Assembly (NCBI RefSeq): GCF_003555505.1
Contig: NZ_CP032152.1
Location: 930,001-994,000 of the forward strand
Direction of reading: 5' to 3'
DNA from: Thermosynechococcus sichuanensis E542
GTDB taxonomy: Bacteria; Cyanobacteriota; Cyanobacteriia; Thermosynechococcales; Thermosynechococcaceae
DNA length: 64,000 bases
Positions within the stretch are counted from its first letter, which is position 1; the number at the start of each line of letters is the position of its first letter. A program made the position numbers and the translations under genes. Positions 56,868 to 64,000 of this stretch are shown in pieces. The notes under the pieces were generated by a model. The model saw only the letters and a list, made by a program, of their open reading frames with translations, ran no database searches and was not told the origin of the DNA.

Positions 56868-58109
56868 ATGTTTGAGCATCTCCGCATCGATCGCCCCCGG
56901 AAGCTGGTGGCTTTTTTTAACGAGCCAGTGATTTTCCACTGTCACCACTACAATCTATTTCTCCAGCAAACCATTGAGGATCCCGACTGGATTGATGGGG
57001 TCAGTATCTTGCAGACTTCAGCCCAAGAGATTTTCTATAGCTTGCTGGCCAATGCTTTTAATACGTTGGGAGTGCAAACGCCAGGGGAACGCCTTGCCAC
57101 TGCTGCGCAAATTTTTAGCTTTTTGGGCTTTGGCCGCCTCAACTTTGAGGTCACAGAAGAGGGGGGTGAGGTGGAATTGACCCACTCCCACTATGCAGAG
57201 GGCTGGCTCGGGAAATATGGCGAGCAGGTGAGCCGCACGAAACCCATTGATCACTTGGCCGTAGGCTATGTGGCCGCAGCGCTAGATGCCACGTTTGCCC
57301 AATTGGGTACCTATGTGGCCGAAGAAACCAGTTGTATGGCGGTGACCCGTCAAGATCACTGCCTCATTCATGTGACCAAGGCAGCGGTGCGTCGCTCCCT
57401 GACACCAAGTCCGCAGATGGGCAAGCTGATTGATCAGCCGGTAGCTTTCCCCAAAGGGGAAACGAGTGTGGACTACGATGCCGTCAATGAAGCGCTATGG
57501 GGACTGCCCCTTGAGGGGGATGGGAATGGTCAAATCCGTGCGTTTAATGTGCTGCTGACGCGGATGCCCGCCAACTACTACAACCGCATTCAGTACCGCT
57601 TCCTTGATGAGCTACAAAAGGTGGATCCGCAGCTTCTAGAAGTGGGACAGGCCTTGATTCGGGAGTCAGGTCATGTTTGTGTCTTTTACACCTTTGGCAA
57701 TATCATGGAGTCTTTGGAGTGGGAAACGGTGGTTGGCCCGATGTTGAAAACCGATACCGATTGGATTCACGGGGGCTATGCCGTTGCCAGTAGTTTGGGA
57801 TGGGGACGTTGGCAAGCCCTAGAGGTGGTCAGGAATGAATCCTGTCGGGTGGCCATTGATGGCAACTACGAAACGAATTACTTCTTGGCCTCCTATCCCC
57901 ACGCTGCCCAGCCGGCCTGTTACTTTGCCCAAGGGGCGGTGCCTGCAATGATGAATATTGTCTATAACGGGCGCATTCAACAGAAACCCGTTTTGGATGA
58001 GGCCTTTTATAATCGTCTCTTTCAGCGGGGTGGTGTGTTTCAAGGGGCAGAGGTGAAGGCGCGGGAAAAGGGCGATCCTTGGTGCGAATTCTATGCCCAA
58101 CGCCTATAG
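56868..58109 (+). CDS. Protein with two V4R-like domains
   Basis: A 413-residue protein. The first V4R-like half (about 40-170) ends with AEETSCMAVTRQDHCLIHV. The second (about 250-413) runs through GYAVASSLGWGRWQALEVV, ESCRVAIDGNYETNYFLAS and ends GAEVKAREKGDPWCEFYAQ. V4R domains bind small hydrophobic ligands or tetrapyrrole intermediates and occur in the BchJ family and in sensory proteins. From memory, V4R proteins also occur in the Synechocystis slr0144-slr0152 cluster linked to photosystem II assembly. Orthology to those is not shown here. It is the second gene of a five-gene unit. Confidence 0.65.
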   Translation: MFEHLRIDRPRKLVAFFNEPVIFHCHHYNLFLQQTIEDPDWIDGVSILQTSAQEIFYSLLANAFNTLGVQTPGERLATAAQIFSFLGFGRLNFEVTEEGGEVELTHSHYAEGWLGKYGEQVSRTKPIDHLAVGYVAAALDATFAQLGTYVAEETSCMAVTRQDHCLIHVTKAAVRRSLTPSPQMGKLIDQPVAFPKGETSVDYDAVNEALWGLPLEGDGNGQIRAFNVLLTRMPANYYNRIQYRFLDELQKVDPQLLEVGQALIRESGHVCVFYTFGNIMESLEWETVVGPMLKTDTDWIHGGYAVASSLGWGRWQALEVVRNESCRVAIDGNYETNYFLASYPHAAQPACYFAQGAVPAMMNIVYNGRIQQKPVLDEAFYNRLFQRGGVFQGAEVKAREKGDPWCEFYAQRL

Positions 58110-58132
58110 AACCGTTAGATCCGTTCTAAGAA

Positions 58133-58429
58133 ATGCCAATTCAACTTTCTAAGCGGCGCGAATGTGGGGGTACATGGGTGGTGGATGTGGATTTGGGGCG
58201 ATCGCCCACCAGCGAGGAACTCACCACCCTTGCCCAGCGCCACGGCGGTCGCTGTCGCCAATTTCAGCAGTTGGTGTGGTTAGATCTTCCCAGTGGTCGG
58301 ATTACGGCTTCACTGCGGCTGTCCCGTCTGACGATTCGCTTGGCGGATAAAACCCTCGAAGCGGCGATTATTGCCGAGTTGCAGCAGCTTGTGGAGGAAA
58401 GCGTGCCGGCCTGTGCGGTGGATCTCTAG
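58133..58429 (+). CDS. Small protein of unknown function
   Basis: A 98-residue soluble protein starting at ATG 58133 (MPIQLSKRRECGGTWVVDVD). It has strands followed by a helix (SEELTTLAQRHGGRC), then more strands (LVWLDLPSGRITASLRLSRL) and a long C-terminal helix (KTLEAAIIAELQQLVEE). The family is not recognised. It sits 23 bp behind the V4R gene and 8 bp ahead of the LivM-type gene, with codon use like theirs, so it is likely a genuine operon member. Confidence 0.6.
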   Translation: MPIQLSKRRECGGTWVVDVDLGRSPTSEELTTLAQRHGGRCRQFQQLVWLDLPSGRITASLRLSRLTIRLADKTLEAAIIAELQQLVEESVPACAVDL

Positions 58430-58437
58430 CGCTGGCT

Positions 58438-59382
58438 ATGATAGGTTGGCTGGGCACCTACGATTTCCTAATTGTTTCAATGACCTTGGGGGCGATGTTG
58501 GCCTTGTCGCTCTATTTGCCCCTGATGAGTGGCCAGCTCTCCCTTGCGAGTCCAGCCTTTTATGCCATTGGTGGCTATATTGCTGCATTCCTCTCCACCC
58601 GTGTTTTTGCCGGCCTAAACCCCTATCCAGTGCCCTTGGTGCTGGGGGAAATGGTGTTGGCGGCTTTCGTCTGTGGTCTGGTGGGATGGGGCTTGGGGGT
58701 GCCCGTACTACGATTACGGGGCATTTATTTTGCCATTGCGACGATCGCTTTCTCTGAGGTGCTGCGGGTGTTGGCGCTCAATCTGGAGGTCACTGGCGGG
58801 GCGATCGGCATCTTTGGCATTCCCCAACCCTTTAGTACGCCCTTGGGCTATTTGTGGCTGACGCTGCCCTTGTTGATTGGGGTGGCGATCGCCATCGGTC
58901 GCTTGGAACAGAGCCGCGCAGGCAAAGCAATGCAAGCCATTCGTGCCGATGAGTTGGTGGCGCAGACCCTTGGCATTGATACCACTCGCTACAAAGTCTT
59001 GGGCTTTGTTTTGGGGGCGATTCTGGCGGGGGTGGCGGGGGTCTTGGCTGCCCATCTTTTGAATACTTGGAATCCACGTCAGGGCACCTTTGATACGGGG
59101 GTGCTGGCACTGACGGCGGTGCTGGTGGGGGGCAATCGAACCTTTGTGGGGGCGATCGCTGGCGGGATGCTCTTTACAGCCTTACCCGAACTGCTGCGGG
59201 GACTCGCCGATCAACCCTATTGGCCAACGGCAGTGGCCACTTTTTTCCGCGATGGGCGTCTGATGCTCTATGGGTTGCTGATCATCCTCGGTGCGCGGTT
59301 CTTTCCCAAGGGTCTTTGTCATCCCCCCAACTGGCGATCGCTCTGGGGGGCTATATCTAGAAACAAAACAAGAACAACTTAG
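58438..59382 (+). CDS. LivM-type branched-chain amino acid ABC permease
   Basis: A 314-residue protein with about nine membrane segments. It has MSGQLSLASPAFYAIGGYIA near the N-terminus, LRLRGIYFAIATIAFSEVLR and the cytoplasmic loop QSRAGKAMQAIRADELVAQTLGI (in two parts), which is the coupling EAA-like loop of LivM. Such permeases take up branched-chain or neutral amino acids, or urea in the UrtC branch. The LivH partner, ATPases and binding protein are not in the window, so its substrate is unknown. It is embedded in the Roadblock-V4R operon. Confidence 0.85.
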   Translation: MIGWLGTYDFLIVSMTLGAMLALSLYLPLMSGQLSLASPAFYAIGGYIAAFLSTRVFAGLNPYPVPLVLGEMVLAAFVCGLVGWGLGVPVLRLRGIYFAIATIAFSEVLRVLALNLEVTGGAIGIFGIPQPFSTPLGYLWLTLPLLIGVAIAIGRLEQSRAGKAMQAIRADELVAQTLGIDTTRYKVLGFVLGAILAGVAGVLAAHLLNTWNPRQGTFDTGVLALTAVLVGGNRTFVGAIAGGMLFTALPELLRGLADQPYWPTAVATFFRDGRLMLYGLLIILGARFFPKGLCHPPNWRSLWGAISRNKTRTT

Positions 59383-59385
59383 CCT

Positions 59386-59823
59386 ATGACGCCTCCTTTC
59401 ACCACGGTTTCCCTAACCCTGACCAGTGACCTGACCCAACTGGAGGCTCTCTTGGCGTGGTTCAATCAGTACCGCCCAACGACGCTGCCCATTGAAGAGT
59501 GGTTGAAATTGGAACTCGCCCTTGCCGAGGGGTTCACTAATGCTGTTCGCCATGCCCATCGCGATCGCCCCCCTGAGACTCCTATTCGCATTGATCTCTC
59601 CCTTGCAGCCACTGAGATTGAATTACGCATTTGGGATCAAGGGGATCCCTTTGATCTGATGGCCAAGCTGCAAACGCTGCCCACCCAAATTCCCCTCGAG
59701 GCCGAAGGGGGACGCGGCCTACGCCTCTTGGCAACCATCACCGATGAATTGGACTATCAGCGCGTGGAGGATGGCGGCAACTGCTTGATTCTGCGCAAAA
59801 TCCTCAAGACGACTCCCCAATAA
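59386..59823 (+). CDS. RsbW-like anti-sigma factor/ATP-binding serine kinase
   Basis: A 145-residue GHKL ATPase of the RsbW/SpoIIAB type. The N box is ELALAEGFTNAVRHAH, the G1 box is IWDQGDPFD, and the G2 box is EAEGGRGLRLLATITDEL. There is no histidine-kinase dimerisation domain. RsbW proteins phosphorylate an anti-sigma antagonist or bind a sigma factor. Cyanobacterial members often act in partner-switching circuits. It starts 3 bp after the LivM-type gene and ends 2 bp from the convergent photolyase-like gene. Confidence 0.85.
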   Translation: MTPPFTTVSLTLTSDLTQLEALLAWFNQYRPTTLPIEEWLKLELALAEGFTNAVRHAHRDRPPETPIRIDLSLAATEIELRIWDQGDPFDLMAKLQTLPTQIPLEAEGGRGLRLLATITDELDYQRVEDGGNCLILRKILKTTPQ

Positions 59824-59825
59824 CG

Positions 59826-60653
59826 CTATGCCTTGTGGGGGAAAAGGCGGACTTCCAGTTCTTCGTAGGTGGCATCAAAGGGACAGCGATCGCCCATCGC
59901 ACACCGCCGACAGTATTGGCCAGCGCTATAGCGTTCAAGGTTTTGGCGGTTAAAAAAGTAGGGCTTGTGGCTAAAGGTACTGGCCACCCACTGCCACGAG
60001 AGGTTGTTACTTGCCGGATCGCCATCGAGGAGATGCTGCAAAAACCAAGCGGCTCCCGCTTGCCAGCGCACCCGACACCAATGCACCACATAGGCCGCGA
60101 GCCACAAGCGGGCATGGTTATGTAAGTACCCCGTTTCTTGCAAGTCACGACTAAAGGCATCCATACAGGCAAGGCCGGTTTCCGCCGCAACTAACGCCGG
60201 GGGTAAGTCGGTTGCATAATCGGTTGCTTGCCAGCCGGTTTTATAGGGTTCAATGTCCTGCCACAGGCGATCGCCCCAACGGGCATAGAGGCGCTGCCAA
60301 TAGTCTCGCCATGCCAATTGTTGTAGTAAGGCTTCTGCCTCATGGGGATGAGCTACGACTTCGCGCAGGCGATCGCGCACCGCCGCCAAACTGATCACCC
60401 CGTGGCGCAAATAGGCCGACAGCCCCGTCACTGCCCCCGCCAAAAAATTGCGACTCTGACCATAACGTAGCGGCTGTATCTTGGCCAAACGCTCTTGGGC
60501 TGCCGCTAGGCCACCGCGGGTTTCACTCACCGCTTCATCCTCCCCCACCACATCAGCAAAGACTTGGCGCAGATAGGGCACATAGGTGTCACGGGTTCCC
60601 TCAATTCGCTCCACAGCAGCGGCAGCGAGAAGGTCTTTGGCAGAATTGCTCAT
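59826..60653 (-). CDS. Stand-alone photolyase-type FAD-binding domain with a C-terminal Cys cluster
   Basis: A 275-residue protein that matches only the helical FAD domain of photolyases and cryptochromes. It shows YLRHGVISLAAVRDRL, LLQQLAWRDYWQRLYARWG, TGYLHNHARLWLAAYVVHW, LLDGDPASNNLSWQWVAST and PYFFNRQN. The N-terminal antenna domain is absent. The usual C-terminal end is replaced by QYCRRCAMGDRCPFD, with Cys248, 251 and 257; Cys193 or Cys163 could supply a fourth ligand, reminiscent of iron-sulfur photolyases. DNA repair is not assured. It starts 4 bp after the KaiB-domain gene on the same strand. Confidence 0.85.
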   Translation of the reverse strand: MSNSAKDLLAAAAVERIEGTRDTYVPYLRQVFADVVGEDEAVSETRGGLAAAQERLAKIQPLRYGQSRNFLAGAVTGLSAYLRHGVISLAAVRDRLREVVAHPHEAEALLQQLAWRDYWQRLYARWGDRLWQDIEPYKTGWQATDYATDLPPALVAAETGLACMDAFSRDLQETGYLHNHARLWLAAYVVHWCRVRWQAGAAWFLQHLLDGDPASNNLSWQWVASTFSHKPYFFNRQNLERYSAGQYCRRCAMGDRCPFDATYEELEVRLFPHKA

Positions 60654-60657
60654 CGGT

Positions 60658-61386
60658 CTAGGGGCTTAGTAAACGTTGCAGGCGATCGCGATGATCCAAA
60701 TGTCCAACAACGCGGCGTACCGGCTGCGGATAAACCCGCACTAATGTGGGGGTAGCTTGGACTTGATCTTCTTCCGCCAGCTCTGGTTGCTTGGTGACAT
60801 CCACCACCTTGAGCGTATAGGGCACCTTCAGAGAGCGACTCAGCAAATCATGGAGGTTTTTCAGCGCCACTTCTGCTGCATGGGTTTCCCCGCGCACATA
60901 CAGGCGAAAAACATAGCGATCGGGTTCCGAAGGACGCGGTACAAAACTGCTCAGGGGTGTGGCTTCCTGCAAATCATAGATCAGTTGGTGATGTTCCCAC
61001 AGTTGGGGAAAGCTGCTGCGGTAGGCCTCTAGGGCTTGGACATCGCAGGGATGCTGCGGATCCTGTACCAACTGCCACGGCAACGCCGGCTGATACGGCG
61101 GGGCAAACAGGGCATTCAACAGAGGGCGATAAGGCCACGCCAAGGGATAGACCTCCGCCGCCACCCGCAGGCATTGCTCCTCCTCATCAAACCAGTAATC
61201 CACCGCCGCTGTATAGCAGGGCGAAAGAAATAGGGGTGGCTCCTCTAAATCCAAGAGTTGTTGCAGGGCTTGACAGAGGGATTGATGCCACTGCCCCTGC
61301 TTCGATGGGTCACGGCAAAAGACCACATCCTCCCCCGGCGTGAAGAGCGCTAACCCCTTGTACAAGACAGGCTTGAGGCCAATCAT
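60658..61386 (-). CDS. Protein with a C-terminal KaiB-like domain
   Basis: A 242-residue protein starting at ATG 61386, 4 bp after the pilT stop. Residues 158-242 read like KaiB: YVFRLYVRGETHAAEVALKN, then YTLKVVDVTKQPELAEEDQV, ATPTLVRVYPQPVRRVVGHL. KaiB is a thioredoxin-like, fold-switching clock protein that binds KaiC and competes with SasA. The first 157 residues are a separate domain with CRDPSKQGQWHQSL, YTAAVDYWFDEEEQCLRVAA and YPLAWPYRPLLNALF, which I do not recognise. So it is neither KaiB itself (~100 residues) nor SasA (KaiB-like part at the N-terminus). It lies between pilT and the photolyase-like gene with 4-bp gaps. Confidence 0.8.
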   Translation of the reverse strand: MIGLKPVLYKGLALFTPGEDVVFCRDPSKQGQWHQSLCQALQQLLDLEEPPLFLSPCYTAAVDYWFDEEEQCLRVAAEVYPLAWPYRPLLNALFAPPYQPALPWQLVQDPQHPCDVQALEAYRSSFPQLWEHHQLIYDLQEATPLSSFVPRPSEPDRYVFRLYVRGETHAAEVALKNLHDLLSRSLKVPYTLKVVDVTKQPELAEEDQVQATPTLVRVYPQPVRRVVGHLDHRDRLQRLLSP

Positions 61387-61390
61387 TGTC

Positions 61391-62752
61391 CTAGACACGC
61401 CCCCGCAGAATTTGCGCCATTTCGTTGGGTTTGGGGGAGTTTTCGATGGCGGTTTCCTCGTCAATGCGCCCCGCTTCGTAGAGTTCGTAGAGGCACTGGT
61501 TCATCGTGCACATGCCGTCGTACCGACACTGAGGAATAATCGCCTCGATTTCCTCCACCTCACCCCGCAAAATGTAGTCCTTGATGGCATCGGTGTTGAT
61601 CATGATCTCGTGAATGGCGGCTCGCTTACCATCCGTCGTGCGCACAAGGGCTTGGGCAATGACCGCCACTAGGGATTCCGCCACCTGCATGCGCATCGGT
61701 CCTTGTTCATCGGGGTTGTAGAGGTTGAGGATCCGCTCAATCGTTTTCACAGCACTGTTGGTGTGCAACGTACCAAAGACCAAGTGACCCGTTTGCGCTG
61801 CTTTCAGGGCGGTATTCACCGTCTCGCGATCGCGCATCTCCCCAATCAGAATAATATCGGGGTCTTCCCGCAACGACGCCTTCAGGGCATTGTCAAACTT
61901 CAGCGTGTGGATTCCCACTTCCCGCTGGCGGATTAGGGCACGGCGACTTTGGTGGACAAACTCAATCGGGTCTTCAATGGAGATAATGTGCTTCGGCATC
62001 TCGCTATTAATGTAGTCCACCATTGCTGCAAGGGTGGTGGATTTCCCAGAACCCGTGGGCCCTGTCACCAGAATCAGACCCTTGTGGTAGTGGCAGAGAT
62101 CCTTGAAGACCGGCGGCAAATTCAACTGCTCTAGTGTCAGAATCTTCACGGGAATCAAGCGCAGCACCATGGCGGGGCCTTTTAGGGCGACAAAGATGTT
62201 GATCCGCACACGGCACAACCCCTCGTACTGGTAGGCACCATCGTATTCAAGGTGGGTGCGAAACTGCTCAATTTGTTGGGGGGTCAGCAGTTCATTCAGC
62301 CAGTAGTTAAAGGTTTCCTCATCGGTAACGGGATAGTTGGTAATCTCTAACCGCCCGCGATCGCGAAAGCGCGGTGCTTCGCCAACCCCAACATGAATAT
62401 CAGAATAGCCGTGCTCAAAGGCCTCCCGCACCAGTTGTTCCATCGTCGGGCCAGAAATGCGCGCTGCCGGTGTCGGCATCGGTTGGGTCGGTACTGCCTG
62501 TTGGGGCATTCCCGGCTGCGGCGGCATGGGGCGTGGGGGCATCCCCGGTTGCGGGGGCATGGGTCGAGGGGGCATTCCCGGTTGCGGGGGCATCCCTTGG
62601 GGAGGCGGCGGAGGGGCAGGACGGGGGGGCGCCATGCCGGGTTGCGGGGGCATGGGGGGAACACCCCCACCCATGGGTGGACGGGGCGGCGGCATCGGAG
62701 GTGAATTGGGAACACGTGGCGGTGGAGGAGGAGGACTTGGGGGATTGGTCAT
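61391..62752 (-). CDS. pilT: PilT-family pilus retraction ATPase with a proline-rich N-terminus
   Basis: A 453-residue secretion ATPase. Residues 1-98 are Pro-, Met- and Gly-rich with an 11-residue repeat (QPGMPPRPMPP). The PilT core begins near 103 (ISGPTMEQLVREAFEHG) and carries GVGEAPRFRDRGRLE, Walker A GPTGSGKST (about 230-238), the Asp and His boxes (HIISIEDPIEFVH, LVFGTLHTNSAVKTIERI) and Walker B SLREDPDIILIGEMRD. PilT depolymerises type IV pili for twitching and phototaxis. Cyanobacteria have two or more PilT types, and the proline-rich head suggests the second (PilT2-like). No pilB or pilC is adjacent; a KaiB-domain gene follows by 4 bp. Confidence 0.9.
   Translation of the reverse strand: MTNPPSPPPPPPRVPNSPPMPPPRPPMGGGVPPMPPQPGMAPPRPAPPPPPQGMPPQPGMPPRPMPPQPGMPPRPMPPQPGMPQQAVPTQPMPTPAARISGPTMEQLVREAFEHGYSDIHVGVGEAPRFRDRGRLEITNYPVTDEETFNYWLNELLTPQQIEQFRTHLEYDGAYQYEGLCRVRINIFVALKGPAMVLRLIPVKILTLEQLNLPPVFKDLCHYHKGLILVTGPTGSGKSTTLAAMVDYINSEMPKHIISIEDPIEFVHQSRRALIRQREVGIHTLKFDNALKASLREDPDIILIGEMRDRETVNTALKAAQTGHLVFGTLHTNSAVKTIERILNLYNPDEQGPMRMQVAESLVAVIAQALVRTTDGKRAAIHEIMINTDAIKDYILRGEVEEIEAIIPQCRYDGMCTMNQCLYELYEAGRIDEETAIENSPKPNEMAQILRGRV
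62511..62602 (-). repeat. 33-bp tandem repeat in the pilT proline-rich region
   Basis: A 33-bp unit (11 codons, reading QPGMPPRPMPP) starts at 62511, 62544 and 62577, with the last copy incomplete and a related partial copy near 62634-62660. The copies differ at a few bases. The unit keeps the reading frame, so copy number can change without frameshift. Confidence 0.75.
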
Positions 62753-62835
62753 AGGGAGACTCGTGAGAGGGCTAGGAATGGATCAGGTATTTTCAGTGTG
62801 CCACTGTTCTTGGAAAAGGAGAGCAATCATTAGCG

Positions 62836-63819
62836 TTATGTTAAAACTTGACGGCACAGGAAAACCCACAGGGGCAAGACCACGACAAAACTAAGAGTGC
62901 TTAGGGCGATCACTGCCGGTGGGATCTCCGTATTGAGTTCGTATTCTTCTGCCAAAATTAAGGCCGCAAAGGCCGTCGGCGTACCCGTCATAATCGCGAT
63001 CGCTAGCAAGGTGTCGCCTCGTAATCCTAAACCATAGGCGATCGCCATCATCGTCAACGGCAACAAAAGCGTTTTCACCACCATCGGCAGCAACGCCATG
63101 CGAAAGCTCTGCCAGCCGGGGAGCCGACTGAGGCGAATTCCGGTGAGGACAAAGGCAAAGGGAATCACCAAGTGAATATCCATCTCACACAATCTCTCGA
63201 TCGCCTCGGGAAAGGAAAGATCATGGGTGGCAAAGCCCGCCATTGACGCCCAAAGGGTCGGCACGGTTGGAATCACCGCCAAGGCTCGCCACCAAGGTTG
63301 ATCATTGCCCTTACCGTAGTACTGACCAAGGAATGAACCTAAGCCGTAGGTACCGAGGGCATTTTGGGTGATGGCATAGAAGGCTGCCCAGGGCAACGCC
63401 GTGGCACTTAGAAGAGGAATCGCAACCCCCAAGCCCACAAAGCCGGTGTTGCCGAGAATGCTGGCAATCAGATAGCTCCCCTGAAAGCGGCAACTTTCTC
63501 CTTCGGGAACTGTACTTGTTATGAAGGGGGGGGTGTATTGCAGCCATTGCGGTTGAAAGTAACGTTTCTGCCAATGGTAGAGGCCTTGGGCAAGAATATA
63601 GCCGACAATCAGCGCCACAAAGGCCAGCACCGGTGCCAACCAAATAAGTCCTGCGAAGTTGGTCTGCCGCACCAAGGCAAAAATTTGAATGGGCACCCCG
63701 ACCCAATAGAGGCCGCGTCCCAACCATTGGGGAATCACCGCTGGCAACCAACGGCCACAGATGAACCCCAGACTTGTCCAAATGACTAAGGGGCTAGCTG
63801 CGCTGAGTGCATCTGCCAT
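62836..63819 (-). CDS. AEC-family (auxin efflux carrier-like) permease
   Basis: A 327-residue membrane protein with about ten hydrophobic segments in two halves of five. It has GFICGRWLPAVIPQWLGRG near the N-terminus, GSYLIASILGNTGFVGLGV in the middle (the conserved N-x-x-F-x-G-L turn) and MTGTPTAFAALILAEEYELN near the end, all typical of the AEC family, which exports or imports organic acids, malate or amino acids. The substrate is unknown. It starts at ATG 63819, 83 bp ahead of pilT on the same strand. Confidence 0.85.
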   Translation of the reverse strand: MADALSAASPLVIWTSLGFICGRWLPAVIPQWLGRGLYWVGVPIQIFALVRQTNFAGLIWLAPVLAFVALIVGYILAQGLYHWQKRYFQPQWLQYTPPFITSTVPEGESCRFQGSYLIASILGNTGFVGLGVAIPLLSATALPWAAFYAITQNALGTYGLGSFLGQYYGKGNDQPWWRALAVIPTVPTLWASMAGFATHDLSFPEAIERLCEMDIHLVIPFAFVLTGIRLSRLPGWQSFRMALLPMVVKTLLLPLTMMAIAYGLGLRGDTLLAIAIMTGTPTAFAALILAEEYELNTEIPPAVIALSTLSFVVVLPLWVFLCRQVLT

Positions 63820-63882
63820 CGCGATCGCCCGTTAACGATTCTCCAAACAATATACTGTGGACATTCCTAAAGGAGTTGACTG

Positions 63883-64000
63883 ATGGTATTACAAAAGGGG
63901 TCAGCCCTGAGTTTTGTCATCCTACTGGGAGTCGTCTCCCTTTGTGCCGACGCCACCTATGAAGGCGCACGCAGTCTCACGGGGGTCTATTTAGGGGTCT
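63883..64000 (+). CDS. MFS transporter, N-terminal fragment
   Basis: The first 39 codons of a plus-strand gene that runs past the right edge. It starts at ATG 63883, with AAAGGAG (63869-63875) seven bases upstream. The sequence LLGVVSLCADATYEGARSLT fits the first helix and loop of a class of major facilitator permeases in which the D-x-T-Y-E-G-A-R-S motif is conserved. It is divergent from the AEC permease. TATACT at 63851-63856 is a possible -10. Partial only because the window ends. Confidence 0.7.
   Translation, partial: MVLQKGSALSFVILLGVVSLCADATYEGARSLTGVYLGV

Noticed and set aside
62374-62894. Long Gly- and Pro-rich open frames on the plus strand opposite pilT
   Set aside because: They mirror the proline-rich repeats of pilT in other frames and have no independent support.

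Overview
The window looks like a piece of chromosome from a thermophilic unicellular cyanobacterium, most likely Thermosynechococcus. The evidence is the dense scatter of the cyanobacterial palindrome GCGATCGC (HIP1), the CO2-inducible NDH-1MS operon (ndhF3-ndhD3-cupA), a CikA-type clock kinase, the fbp-zwf-opcA operon, and a HlyD-like gene directly upstream of ndhF3, an arrangement I recall from T. elongatus. The genus is an inference from memory, not a search. Genes are tightly packed and I see no insertion sequence, phage, CRISPR array or rRNA. One tRNA gene is present.

Layout. 1-5185 (minus): cupA (cut by the left edge), ndhD3, ndhF3 and a HlyD-family gene. 5533-10204: an FHA protein coupled to BioY, then a convergent CobN. 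10363-16791: a CikA-like kinase, coaE, two secreted proteins, queE and an MltA-like lipoprotein. 17016-23465 (minus): a large GGDEF-EAL sensor, cbiB, an FutA-like iron-binding protein and two small proteins. 23844-32713: an unusual pyruvate kinase, an efflux adaptor, holB, a DHH-CBS-tRNA nucleotidyltransferase fusion, an ICMT-like methyltransferase, a membrane 4Fe-4S protein, ddl and a DUF2862 protein. 33136-41914: atpB-atpC, prfB with a programmed +1 frameshift, ftsH, tldD, bL25, purA and tRNA-Thr. 41957-48753: ruvA, an orphan cytosine methyltransferase, a coiled-coil membrane protein, a YggT protein, mnmG, ureD and an EcsC-like protein. 48717-56046 (minus): a CPA2 antiporter, opcA, zwf, fbp and a nicotinamidase-like enzyme. 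56212-59823 (plus): Roadblock, V4R, a small protein, a LivM-type permease and an RsbW-like kinase. 59826-63819 (minus): a photolyase-like FAD domain, a KaiB-domain protein, a PilT-family ATPase and an AEC permease. The start of an MFS gene is cut by the right edge.

How the genes fit together. Several blocks concern carbon and redox metabolism: NDH-1MS for CO2 uptake, ATP synthase F1 subunits, and fbp-zwf-opcA, which links the Calvin cycle to the oxidative pentose phosphate path and is followed at 11 bp by a K+/H+ antiporter. CobN, CbiB and FutA concern cobalamin and iron.

Two compact operons look least described. One (59826-62752) joins a PilT-type motor ATPase, a KaiB-domain protein and a stand-alone photolyase-type flavin domain with a cysteine cluster, with 4-bp gaps, which suggests a light, clock and pilus link. 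The other (56212-59823) joins Roadblock, V4R, LivM and RsbW-like proteins and looks like a signalling and transport module.
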